A stretch of DNA of 5,557 nucleotides, taken from positions 3,864 through 9,420 of the forward strand of contig NZAO01000007.1 in NCBI GenBank assembly GCA_002686135.1, in the 5' to 3' direction. The notes under the pieces were generated by a model. It was given only the letters and a program-made list of their open reading frames with translations. It was not told the DNA's origin and made no database searches. Below, one piece after another: positions 1 through 4,558 of this stretch (its first letter is position 1; each line of letters opens with the position of its first letter). The stretch comes from Rhodospirillaceae bacterium (GTDB taxonomy: Bacteria; Pseudomonadota; Alphaproteobacteria; UBA11136). Both the position numbers and the translations under genes were made by a program.

Positions 1-1
1 C

Positions 2-367
2 CTCAAGCCTTTGATATTGCGGGACATCGCCGAAGCCATCGACATGCATGAAAGCACCGTGAGCCGGGTCACGGCCAATAAATACATCGCCACGCCACGG
101 GGTAATTACGAGCTGAAATATTTCTTCACCTCGGCGATTGCCGGGGCCGCGGGAAAGGAATCCCATTCCGCGGAGGCCGTGCGCCACCGCATCAAAGCCC
201 TAATCGACGACGAAAAGCCAAAGGAAGTGCTGTCCGATGACAGAATCGTTGAAATTCTGAAATCTGAAGGTGTTGATATTGCCCGGCGAACTATCGCAAA
301 ATATCGGGAAGCCATGCACATTCCCTCATCCATCCAGCGTCGGCGCGAAAAAAACGCCAGGTTCTGA
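2..367 (+). CDS. rpoN: RNA polymerase sigma-54 factor RpoN, C-terminal part (5' truncated by window edge)
   Basis: This is the last 121 residues of sigma-54, which directs RNA polymerase to -24/-12 promoters and needs an AAA+ activator to open them. The reading frame is open to the first base of the window, so the gene starts upstream; full-length RpoN is usually about 450-520 aa. Near the start of the fragment is the helix-turn-helix stretch LRDIAEAIDMHESTVSRV, followed by the conserved TPRGNYELKYFF. Close to the C-terminus, at fragment residues 94-103 (bases 281-310), is ARRTIAKYRE, the RpoN box that reads the -24 element and is diagnostic for the family. The tail ends in a basic run (QRRREKNARF). 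Downstream lie hpf and ptsN, the usual rpoN neighbourhood in Proteobacteria. Identification is essentially certain; only the missing N-terminus limits it. Confidence 0.97.
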   Translation, partial: LKPLILRDIAEAIDMHESTVSRVTANKYIATPRGNYELKYFFTSAIAGAAGKESHSAEAVRHRIKALIDDEKPKEVLSDDRIVEILKSEGVDIARRTIAKYREAMHIPSSIQRRREKNARF

Positions 368-489
368 ACTTGATGCCGTCGGTGTGTTTATTTCTACGCA
401 TTGCCAAACCGCCAGGAGGCTGTCTTGACTCACCTGCTACGTGTCACTAACTTGCCGCCCTTCAGTTGACCATATACGGCCGAACCAGT

Positions 490-505
490 TGGCACCTGAA
501 CTACA
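490..505 (+). promoter_or_regulatory. Possible sigma-54-type (-24/-12) promoter upstream of hpf
   Basis: TGGCAC at 490-495 matches the -24 half of the sigma-54 consensus exactly. At the correct spacing, CTACA (501-505) stands where TTGCA is expected. The nearly invariant G of the -12 GC is an A here, so the match is incomplete. The implied start near 516 leaves a leader of about 29 nt before the hpf ATG at 545. The site sits in the 177-nt gap directly after rpoN. A weak sigma-70 alternative (TTGACT at 425-430 with TAACTT at 448-453) also exists. This is pattern matching only. Confidence 0.25.
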
Positions 506-544
506 AACTTTTTCTTTCCTGTTAAGAAACAAATGGCATGACAC

Positions 545-1147
545 ATGCAGCTTTCCGTAAAAGGCAAGCAGATCGATGTTGGTGATTCATTGAGAGCCCA
601 CGTTCTTTCTTCACTTGAAAATACGGTTGAAAAATATTTCGACAACGCCCTGGAGGGAGTGGTTCATTTCTCGCGCGAGGGCCAGTCTTTCCGAGCGGAT
701 ATCTCTGTCCATATCGGCCACAACATTCTGGTACAAAGCCATTCTCTCGCTGCCGACCCTTACCCTGCCTTCGATGGTGCTAGTGAACGGGTGGCGACGC
801 AGCTGCGACGTTATAAACGGCGCCTGCGCGACCACCACAGGAACAGGAACGCCAAGGAGAGCATGGCCGCCCAGCAGTATATCCTTGCTCCGGAAGGCGA
901 AGAGGAAGTGAGGAGTGACAACAGCGACGCGGATCCCGTCATTATCGCGGAAATGACAACCGAGGTGGAAACGCTCACCGTGGGCATCGCCGTGATGCGG
1001 ATGGACCTTGCCGACCTTCCCGCCCTGCTTTTCCGTAACAGCGCCCACGGCGGTCTCAACATGGTCTACCGCCGGGGAGACGGAAATATCGGCTGGGTCG
1101 ACCCCCAGAACGGCCCGCCGTCTGAAAACGCGGCCGGCACTAAATAA
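545..1147 (+). CDS. hpf: Ribosome hibernation promoting factor, long form (HPF/RaiA family)
   Basis: The 200-aa product is a long-form HPF, which binds the 30S decoding region under starvation and dimerises 70S ribosomes into inactive 100S particles. Residues 1 to about 105 form the sigma-54 modulation/S30EA domain, starting MQLSVKGKQIDVGDSLRAHV and ending in a basic helix (RRYKRRLRDHHRNRN, 88-102) that fits rRNA contact. A charged linker at about 106-135 leads to the C-terminal dimerisation domain at about 136-188, with the family motifs AVMRMDLADLPALLFRN, GGLNMVYRR and GNIGWVDP. The length separates it from the short gamma-proteobacterial HPF of about 95 aa. The ATG at 545 is chosen because it gives the family N-terminus, although there is no strong Shine-Dalgarno. 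It lies 177 nt after rpoN and 15 nt before ptsN. The older name is sigma-54 modulation protein. Confidence 0.97.
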   Translation: MQLSVKGKQIDVGDSLRAHVLSSLENTVEKYFDNALEGVVHFSREGQSFRADISVHIGHNILVQSHSLAADPYPAFDGASERVATQLRRYKRRLRDHHRNRNAKESMAAQQYILAPEGEEEVRSDNSDADPVIIAEMTTEVETLTVGIAVMRMDLADLPALLFRNSAHGGLNMVYRRGDGNIGWVDPQNGPPSENAAGTK

Positions 1148-1162
1148 CTGATAGTTAAGGGT

Positions 1163-1621
1163 ATGGAAATCTCCGACCTGGTTTCGCCCGAGAGCATCGT
1201 TCCCAAATTACGGGCGCGAAGCAAGAAACAGGCCCTCCAGGAACTTTCCAAGCGTCTGGCGCCCCTTATCCATCAGGACGATGGGGTCATCTTCGATGTT
1301 CTGCTGGAACGGGAAAAGCTTGGGACCACCGGTATCGGCACCGGAATCGCCATTCCCCACGGCAAGCTGCCGGGTCTCGATAAGCTGCACGGCATGTTCG
1401 CCCGCCTTGAAAATCCCATCGATTTCGAGGCCATCGACGAACAGCCCGTGGATCTGATTTTCCTTCTTCTGGCGCCGGAATCGGCGGGCGCTGATCATCT
1501 CAAGGCCCTGGCCCGGGTCTCGCGCCTTCTGCGCGACGACAGCGCCTGTGAGAACTTGCGCAACGCCGAAAGCTCCGACGATATTTATTCCCTGCTGACC
1601 AGGGCCTCGAACGGCGGCTGA
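1163..1621 (+). CDS. ptsN: Nitrogen-PTS phosphocarrier EIIA(Ntr), PtsN
   Basis: The 152-aa product is the EIIA component of the regulatory nitrogen phosphotransferase system. It accepts phosphate from NPr and signals to partners, such as potassium transporters and sensor kinases in other bacteria, rather than moving sugar. The sequence is a single PTS_EIIA type-2 domain. The phosphoacceptor is His66 in TGIGTGIAIPHGKL, the signature of the family. The start MEISDLVSPESIV and the stretch SKKQALQELSKRLAPLI match the usual N-terminus and length. The only Shine-Dalgarno-like sequence is AAGG at 1157-1160, which is unusually close to the ATG. The gene begins 15 nt after the hpf stop, so the two are probably one transcript. 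No clear terminator follows, although the next genes are convergent. Confidence 0.97.
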   Translation: MEISDLVSPESIVPKLRARSKKQALQELSKRLAPLIHQDDGVIFDVLLEREKLGTTGIGTGIAIPHGKLPGLDKLHGMFARLENPIDFEAIDEQPVDLIFLLLAPESAGADHLKALARVSRLLRDDSACENLRNAESSDDIYSLLTRASNGG

Positions 1622-1717
1622 TTTCCGGCCGCGGCAGGGGCGCCGAGAAACGTGAGAGAAGCGCGGGCGCGGGGGGACGCAAAAGGGTTGGTATTGGCTT
1701 GACGCGCACCAGGGGCC

Positions 1718-1837
1718 TTATGCTTCCTCCTTCTTCACGACCTCCACGAAGTGTGTCTTATCCAGCACCTTCTCTAGTTCAGGAGGTAATTCAAAGGGTT
1801 CGTAAGCCTGGGGATCGACGGAGTGTAGTTCCCAATA
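1718..1837 (-). pseudogene. Possible 39-codon remnant of an unidentified gene downstream of DUF1150
   Basis: The minus strand is open for 39 codons after an in-frame TGA (1838-1840) and ends at TAA (1718-1720). The predicted peptide runs YWELHSVDPQAYEPFELPPE and then LEKVLDKTHFVEVVKKEEA. It has the charged, proline-containing look of a genuine protein C-terminus. No ATG, GTG or TTG opens the frame at its upstream end; the first usable codon is an internal GTG. Two consecutive TGA codons and the DUF1150 stop lie just upstream in the same frame. It could be the decayed 3' end of a lost gene, a piece left by a deletion, or chance. I do not recognise the family. The rest of the 1622-1849 interval is GC-rich with no clear terminator. 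Confidence 0.33.
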
Positions 1838-1849
1838 TCATCAGCTTCC

Positions 1850-2065
1850 TCAGTGGACGCTCACCAGCTTCATGTCGTTCTGGTGAACGACGACAAAGGC
1901 CAGTTCAAGATCGTCGAATACGCCAAGCTGCCGCCCGTCGGCGGCATGAACCGAATAGACGGTGCCTTCGTCGCCCGTTACCGGACGCACATAGGCGACG
2001 CCCTGAATGCCCATGGCAAACAGATCCTGGGGAGATATGGCATGTAGTTCTTCTTTCCCGGTCAT
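1850..2065 (-). CDS. DUF1150 family small protein
   Basis: This 71-aa protein matches DUF1150, a short family found almost only in Alphaproteobacteria and without a known biochemical function. Features seen are a central GIQGVAYVRPV followed by TVYSVHAADGRQLGVFDD, and the C-terminal pattern ending VVHQNDMKLVSVH, where the final VSVH is a strong family mark. I chose the ATG at 2063-2065 (MTGKEELHAI), which has a modest AAAGAG about 8 nt upstream. Two GTG codons just before it could also serve, and a longer frame reaches 2239 but overlaps hsp20 and adds non-family sequence. The gene begins 43 nt after the hsp20 stop on the same strand, so it is probably the second gene of a heat-shock operon. 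That placement suggests, but does not prove, a proteostasis-related role. Confidence 0.92.
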   Translation of the reverse strand: MTGKEELHAISPQDLFAMGIQGVAYVRPVTGDEGTVYSVHAADGRQLGVFDDLELAFVVVHQNDMKLVSVH

Positions 2066-2108
2066 GGTCACCACTCTTTTCACGAGACGCGAGGGTGGCG
2101 GAAACGTC

Positions 2109-2588
2109 CTATGACGCTTCCCTGTCCTGGAGCACATCAACAACGGAAACTTCACTTTCCGGGGCCGTGTCCGCGGCGGAGCCACTCTTGATATCAATGG
2201 TGCGAGTCTGGTTTTCCACCTCGGGCCGAAATAGATCAATATGCAGCAGGCCGTTATCCAGAGAGGCGGACGTCACTTCGATTCCTTCAGCGAGGACAAA
2301 ACTACGCTGGAACTGACGTGCGGCGATGCCGCGGTGATGATAGGTGCGGGCTTCGTCATCCTCTTGCTTACCGTGAATGATCAGTTGATTGTCCTCCACG
2401 GAAACGTGCAGGTCGTCCGTAGAAAACCCCGCTACGGCAAGAGTAATTTTCAGCTTGTTGTCATCGGTTTGTTCGATGTTGTAGGGCGGATAACCATCAC
2501 TGGAGGCCTTGGAAATGCGGTCCAGGGCGCGCTCGAAATGGTCAAATCCCAACAGCAGGGGGCTGTTGAAGAGAGAAAGACGCGTCAT
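2109..2588 (-). CDS. ibpA: Small heat shock protein, Hsp20/IbpA family (alpha-crystallin domain)
   Basis: The 159-aa product is a class-A bacterial small heat shock protein, an ATP-independent holdase that keeps unfolding cytoplasmic proteins refoldable for DnaK and ClpB. The N-terminal arm (1-32) contains LLLGFDHFERALDRI. The alpha-crystallin domain spans about 33-122, opening with GYPPYNIEQ as in IbpA, then ITLAVAGFSTDDL, GIAARQFQRSFVLAEGI and the closing motif DNGLLHIDLFRPE. The I-x-I motif that docks between dimers is IDI at 131-133. An acidic tail of about 25 residues follows, longer than in E. coli IbpA. The ATG at 2586-2588 is chosen because AGAGGAG (2597-2603) sits 8 nt upstream and the family N-terminus begins there; an in-frame ATG at 2666 would swallow the ribosome binding site and leader. 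DUF1150 follows after 43 nt. Confidence 0.97.
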   Translation of the reverse strand: MTRLSLFNSPLLLGFDHFERALDRISKASSDGYPPYNIEQTDDNKLKITLAVAGFSTDDLHVSVEDNQLIIHGKQEDDEARTYHHRGIAARQFQRSFVLAEGIEVTSASLDNGLLHIDLFRPEVENQTRTIDIKSGSAADTAPESEVSVVDVLQDREAS

Positions 2589-2591
2589 ATT

Positions 2592-2621
2592 GTAAACTCC
2601 TCTGGTAAATGAGCGAGATAC
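2592..2621 (-). promoter_or_regulatory. Candidate ROSE-like RNA thermometer in the hsp20 leader
   Basis: Read on the minus strand, the last hairpin before the hsp20 start pairs UCGCU (2616-2612) with the Shine-Dalgarno AGGA (2601-2598), leaving the middle G bulged. This is the defining UYGCU/AGGA arrangement of ROSE thermometers, which hide the ribosome binding site at low temperature. An extra C-G pair and a GUA/UAC helix (2621-2619 with 2594-2592) separated by a U/UU internal loop extend the stem. The hairpin loop is 10 nt. An alternative pairing, CCUCUG (2641-2636) with CAGAGG (2604-2599), would also cover the ribosome binding site. ROSE elements are common in front of small heat shock genes of this class. 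The structure was drawn by hand, not computed. Confidence 0.45.
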
Positions 2622-2685
2622 GTACCGGGCCCTTTCAGAGGCGCCCAGAACAGCGGTGACCGTCATACAGACTGGCCATAGGGGT

Positions 2686-2714
2686 CATATGTGCGGTCTT
2701 TCGCCAATTTCAAG
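2686..2714 (-). promoter_or_regulatory. Candidate RpoH (sigma-32) heat-shock promoter for hsp20-DUF1150
   Basis: On the minus strand CTTGAA (2714-2709) is followed after 17 nt by CATATG (2691-2686). This resembles alphaproteobacterial RpoH promoters, which have CTTGA at -35 and a C-x-TAT element at -10. Transcription would start near 2679, giving a leader of about 90 nt, a size typical for a leader containing an RNA thermometer. The position directly upstream of a small heat shock gene supports it. No start-site data are available, so the call rests on motif, spacing and context. Confidence 0.45.
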
Positions 2715-2812
2715 ATGACCTGGAACCCTTCTTGTCCCCCCTGAAAAGAGCCATAATGACGCCATCGGTAAAGGGAGGCTTCAGCTTTTCTAGATCTTCC
2801 TAGAGCGGCCCC

Positions 2813-2829
2813 ATTCATTCAAAATGAAT
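2813..2829. repeat. Short perfect inverted repeat, 7-bp arms, in gene-free region
   Basis: ATTCATT (2813-2819) and AATGAAT (2823-2829) form a perfect inverted repeat around a 3-nt centre. The whole is 17 bp and AT-rich, the size of a dimeric repressor operator. It lies about 100 bp upstream of the predicted hsp20 promoter and is not next to any other start. The regulator, if any, is unknown. It could equally be part of an intergenic repeat of the genome. Confidence 0.45.
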
Positions 2830-2836
2830 AAATAAG

Positions 2837-2868
2837 AGAATGGAATATGTGCAAGGTAATCCCATTCT
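2837..2868. repeat. Inverted repeat AGAATGG / CCATTCT, 7-bp arms
   Basis: AGAATGG (2837-2843) is complemented exactly by CCATTCT (2862-2868) across 18 nt. CCATTC also occurs at 2811-2816, overlapping the neighbouring inverted repeat, so the motif is present three times in 58 bp with mixed orientation. With only 7-bp arms this could be chance or a protein-binding cluster. The rest of 2715-2959 shows no convincing open frame. Confidence 0.3.
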
Positions 2869-2959
2869 GGAATTATCCTAATGTTTCACAGAAGTGGTGT
2901 CTTCCTTGTCGAGGTAGTCTCACCTGCTACGCTTTTACACTTTGCCATTTTTAATAAAC

Positions 2960-2994
2960 AAAAGGACCCGCAGGGAGAACGCGGGTCCTTTTTT
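2960..2994 (-). terminator. Strong intrinsic terminator, bidirectional in form, ending the small exported-protein gene
   Basis: GGACCCGC (2964-2971) and GCGGGTCC (2981-2988) form a perfect 8-bp GC-rich stem with a 9-nt loop. It is extended by A/T pairs on both sides, with a T6 run at 2989-2994 on the plus strand and TTTTGTTTATT on the minus strand. It lies 84 bp past the stop of the minus-strand gene ending at 3079, which is the evident client. The T-run also allows termination of plus-strand transcripts, although no plus-strand gene precedes it for more than 1 kb. Confidence 0.9.
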
Positions 2995-3078
2995 AAAGAC
3001 ACATTCCGTGAGGGAGGGTAATAACCACGGGATGAGCCTTCGGGGTTGTTTTCGTACGGTGCCGGAAGGGTACTTCGT

Positions 3079-3405
3079 CTAGCCGGAGAAGGCGTCGAAC
3101 ACCAATTCCTTCAGGAAACCTTCTTTCGCTTTACCGGAGAAGGCGTCGAACACCAATTCCTTCAGGGAACCGTCTTTCGCTTTATAAGCGAATTCATAGA
3201 TGAGGTCCTCACGGTTAAAGTACACCCGGGTCATGAGTACGTAGTCGTCACGCGCTTTTACCGCACTATAGATCCTGCCGATGGGGTAACGATTACCGGC
3301 ATAATGAGCATACCCTTTGCTCTTCATGGTGTATTCGTCGGCGTAGGAGCCAAAACCCGAAATAAGGGTGCCTAGAACCGAAGCCGCATAGATTAACTTC
3401 TTCAT
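3079..3405 (-). CDS. Small exported protein, weakly PepSY-like, with duplicated C-terminus
   Basis: The 108-aa product starts with MKKLIYAASVLGTLISGFGS and a likely signal-peptidase site after SYA (about residue 22), so the mature protein of about 86 aa should be periplasmic or secreted. I cannot name the family with certainty. The stretch DLIYEFAYKAKDGSLKELVF, ending DAFSGK, resembles the last strands of PepSY domains (Y-E-V then D-G then D-A-x-T-G-K), which often bind or inhibit partners in the envelope. Residues 75-91 and 92-108 are near-identical, the product of a 51-bp tandem duplication that ends exactly at the stop. The ATG at 3403-3405 has a strong GGAAGGAG (3413-3420) 7 nt upstream; longer in-frame starts would bury the signal peptide. 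It has its own terminator (2960-2994) and is divergent from a LysR regulator, a frequent arrangement for a regulator and its target. Confidence 0.85.
   Translation of the reverse strand: MKKLIYAASVLGTLISGFGSYADEYTMKSKGYAHYAGNRYPIGRIYSAVKARDDYVLMTRVYFNREDLIYEFAYKAKDGSLKELVFDAFSGKAKEGFLKELVFDAFSG
3083..3184. repeat. 51-bp tandem duplication, two copies, in frame at the gene's 3' end
   Basis: Copies at 3083-3133 and 3134-3184 are identical except for two bases (3117 a versus 3168 g, and 3122 t versus 3173 g). The period is 17 codons, so the frame is kept. Both differences are coding changes on the minus strand: D78 becomes E95 and S80 becomes F97. The near identity of the remaining 49 bases points to a recent event or to strong conservation. 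Two copies with no spacer do not make a CRISPR array. Confidence 0.95.
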
Positions 3406-3441
3406 TTCTCTTCTCCTTCCCCCTACCTGTTGCATTTCTTC

Positions 3442-3478
3442 GGTTGGAAATGTCTTTTGAGAAAAGACATTTCCAACC
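3442..3478. repeat. Perfect inverted repeat with 17-bp arms and 3-nt centre
   Basis: The left arm (3442-3458, GGTTGGAAATGTCTTTT) is exactly complemented by the right arm (3462-3478), with GAG between them, giving 37 bp. It lies between the divergent genes, 36 nt upstream of the small exported protein's ATG and 73 nt upstream of the LysR ATG. On the minus strand it would be a very stable leader hairpin. Neither side has a T-run, so it is not an intrinsic terminator. It may be an operator for the adjacent LysR protein or another dimeric regulator, an mRNA-stabilising hairpin, or a tiny mobile-element relic. Confidence 0.97.
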
Positions 3479-3483
3479 AAGTG

Positions 3484-3512
3484 TTGACGGGAATGTAATG
3501 AGGAAGTACTAA
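3484..3512 (+). promoter_or_regulatory. Possible promoter of the lysR-type gene
   Basis: TTGACG (3484-3489) matches five of six bases of a -35 box. TACTAA (3507-3512), 17 nt on, is a poor -10 match. A start near 3519 would give a leader of about 33 nt before the ATG at 3552. It begins 5 nt after the large inverted repeat, so a protein bound there could affect it. AT-rich alternatives exist at 3520-3545. Confidence 0.3.
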
Positions 3513-3528
3513 GTTGTAAAATTAATAT

Positions 3529-3540
3529 ATTATATAGCAA
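3529..3540 (-). promoter_or_regulatory. Possible -10 region for the minus-strand small exported-protein gene
   Basis: The minus strand reads TTGCTATATAAT from 3540 to 3529, containing a perfect TATAAT (3534-3529). No good -35 box is present at 16-17 nt upstream, where the sequence runs into the lysR start. That is compatible with an activator-dependent promoter. Initiation near 3522 would give a leader of about 117 nt that includes the 37-bp inverted repeat. Confidence 0.3.
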
Positions 3541-3551
3541 TAATCATTTAA

Positions 3552-4466
3552 ATGAATTTAGCTCTTGTAGATCTCAATCTCTTGGTGGTCTTTGACGCCA
3601 TCATGCGGGAACGCAACGTAACCCGCGCCGGCAAACGACTTGGCCTAACCCAATCTGCGGTGAGCAACGCCCTGAACCGGCTGCGTCATCTGGTCAAGGA
3701 TGACCTCTTCGTGCGCGGGCCCGAAGGCATGATGCCCACCACCCGTGCCCTAGAGCTTGGCCCGGTCTTGCGCCAAGCCATGAACATAGTGGAGACGGCC
3801 TTTGATCCCGTTGTTTTCGATCCATCAACGGCCACCCAGACCTTTAATCTATCCATGGCCGACTACGTAGCATCCTTGATCCTGCCGCGTCTTATGAGCC
3901 ATCTGGAAGAAGTAGCTCCCAACGTGGATATCCGTGTTCGACACAATGATTATGTGTCAGGGTTCGACTGTCTGGACGCCAACGAAGTTGATTTCGTCGT
4001 CGGGGCCGTCGGCGGTGGCGACCCGGAATATCCCGAGCGCTTCAGAAGCCTACCTTTGTTTACTGAAACCTACGTATGCGTCATGCGCAACGACCATCCC
4101 CTGGCTGGTCACGACATCACACTCGACGAATTTGTAGCGGCCAGTCACCTTCTTGTGACCATCACCGGCGAGGCCACCGGTATCGCCGACCGTATGCTCG
4201 AAAAGCGAGGACTCAAGCGGCGTATTCCAATGACTTGCAACCACTTCCTAGTAGCCCCATTGATCATTGAGAATTCAGATCTTATCATTACCCTAGCCAG
4301 GCGCATGGCCAAACGTTTCACCAATATCAATAACCTCCACGTCATGCCGGTCCCCATGGAACTCGACTCGGTGGAGATCGTGCTATTATGGCATGGCCGC
4401 GAACACGACCATCCGGCCTACGTGTGGATGCGTGAACTTCTGGTGGATATCTGTAAGGACATCTAG
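3552..4466 (+). CDS. LysR-type transcriptional regulator
   Basis: The 304-aa product is a LysR-family DNA-binding regulator of normal length. The winged helix-turn-helix covers about residues 8-66 (LNLLVVFDAIMRERNVTRAG, then LGLTQSAVSNALNRLRHLVKDDLFVRG). The substrate-binding domain covers about 95-300 with FNLSMADYVASLILPRLM, the EVDFVVGAVGG region, and a C-terminal HGREHDHPAYVWMRELL as in the NodD/NahR/LeuO-like branch. Its ligand cannot be told from sequence. The ATG at 3552 gives the standard N-terminus, although there is no clear Shine-Dalgarno in the AT-rich leader. Its divergent neighbour, the small exported protein at 3079-3405, is the most likely target. Downstream genes are convergent (cbtA), so it appears to be transcribed alone. 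Confidence 0.95.
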   Translation: MNLALVDLNLLVVFDAIMRERNVTRAGKRLGLTQSAVSNALNRLRHLVKDDLFVRGPEGMMPTTRALELGPVLRQAMNIVETAFDPVVFDPSTATQTFNLSMADYVASLILPRLMSHLEEVAPNVDIRVRHNDYVSGFDCLDANEVDFVVGAVGGGDPEYPERFRSLPLFTETYVCVMRNDHPLAGHDITLDEFVAASHLLVTITGEATGIADRMLEKRGLKRRIPMTCNHFLVAPLIIENSDLIITLARRMAKRFTNINNLHVMPVPMELDSVEIVLLWHGREHDHPAYVWMRELLVDICKDI

Positions 4467-4519
4467 GGCGAGAACGATGCCACGGAACTGGGCTTATAAA
4501 GAACTTAGTGTCTCAGCGT

Positions 4520-4558
4520 TAAAATCACCTCAAAGAAAGGGGGGCACAGGTCATTTTA
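4520..4558. terminator. Imperfect AT-rich stem between convergent lysR and cbtA, possible weak terminator
   Basis: TAAAATCACCT (4520-4530) pairs with AGGTCATTTTA (4548-4558) with one mismatch, around a 17-nt loop containing a run of six G. It lies 53 nt after the lysR stop and overlaps the end of cbtA, including its TGA at 4551-4553. The stem is mostly A/T with a short TTTTA on the plus side, weaker than the terminator at 2960. It may serve the plus-strand gene, or be coincidental. Confidence 0.3.

Noticed and set aside
429..441. 13-base match (CTCACCTGCTACG) also found at 2919-2931
   Set aside because: A match of this length in 5.5 kb is not far from chance expectation, and the flanks do not align further.
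611..1048. Minus-strand frame of 145 codons within hpf
   Set aside because: It is a shadow of the clearly identified hpf gene.
1699..2316. Long plus-strand open frame of 205 codons across the DUF1150 and hsp20 region
   Set aside because: It is antisense to two well-supported genes, its product is arginine- and serine-rich with low-complexity character, and it has no family features.
2589..2666. N-terminally extended hsp20 starting at 2666
   Set aside because: The extension has no family similarity and would cover the AGAGGAG site and leader hairpin; the ATG at 2588 gives the IbpA-type N-terminus.
3083..3184. CRISPR-like direct repeats
   Set aside because: There are only two copies, contiguous without spacers and in frame inside a gene; this is a tandem duplication.
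3046..3375. Plus-strand frame with repeated EGVEHQFLQ motif
   Set aside because: The repeat is only the antisense reading of the 51-bp duplication in the minus-strand exported-protein gene, which has a signal peptide and a strong ribosome binding site.
3442..3478. Large palindrome as an intrinsic terminator
   Set aside because: No T-run follows on either strand, and it lies upstream of both adjacent genes rather than after one.
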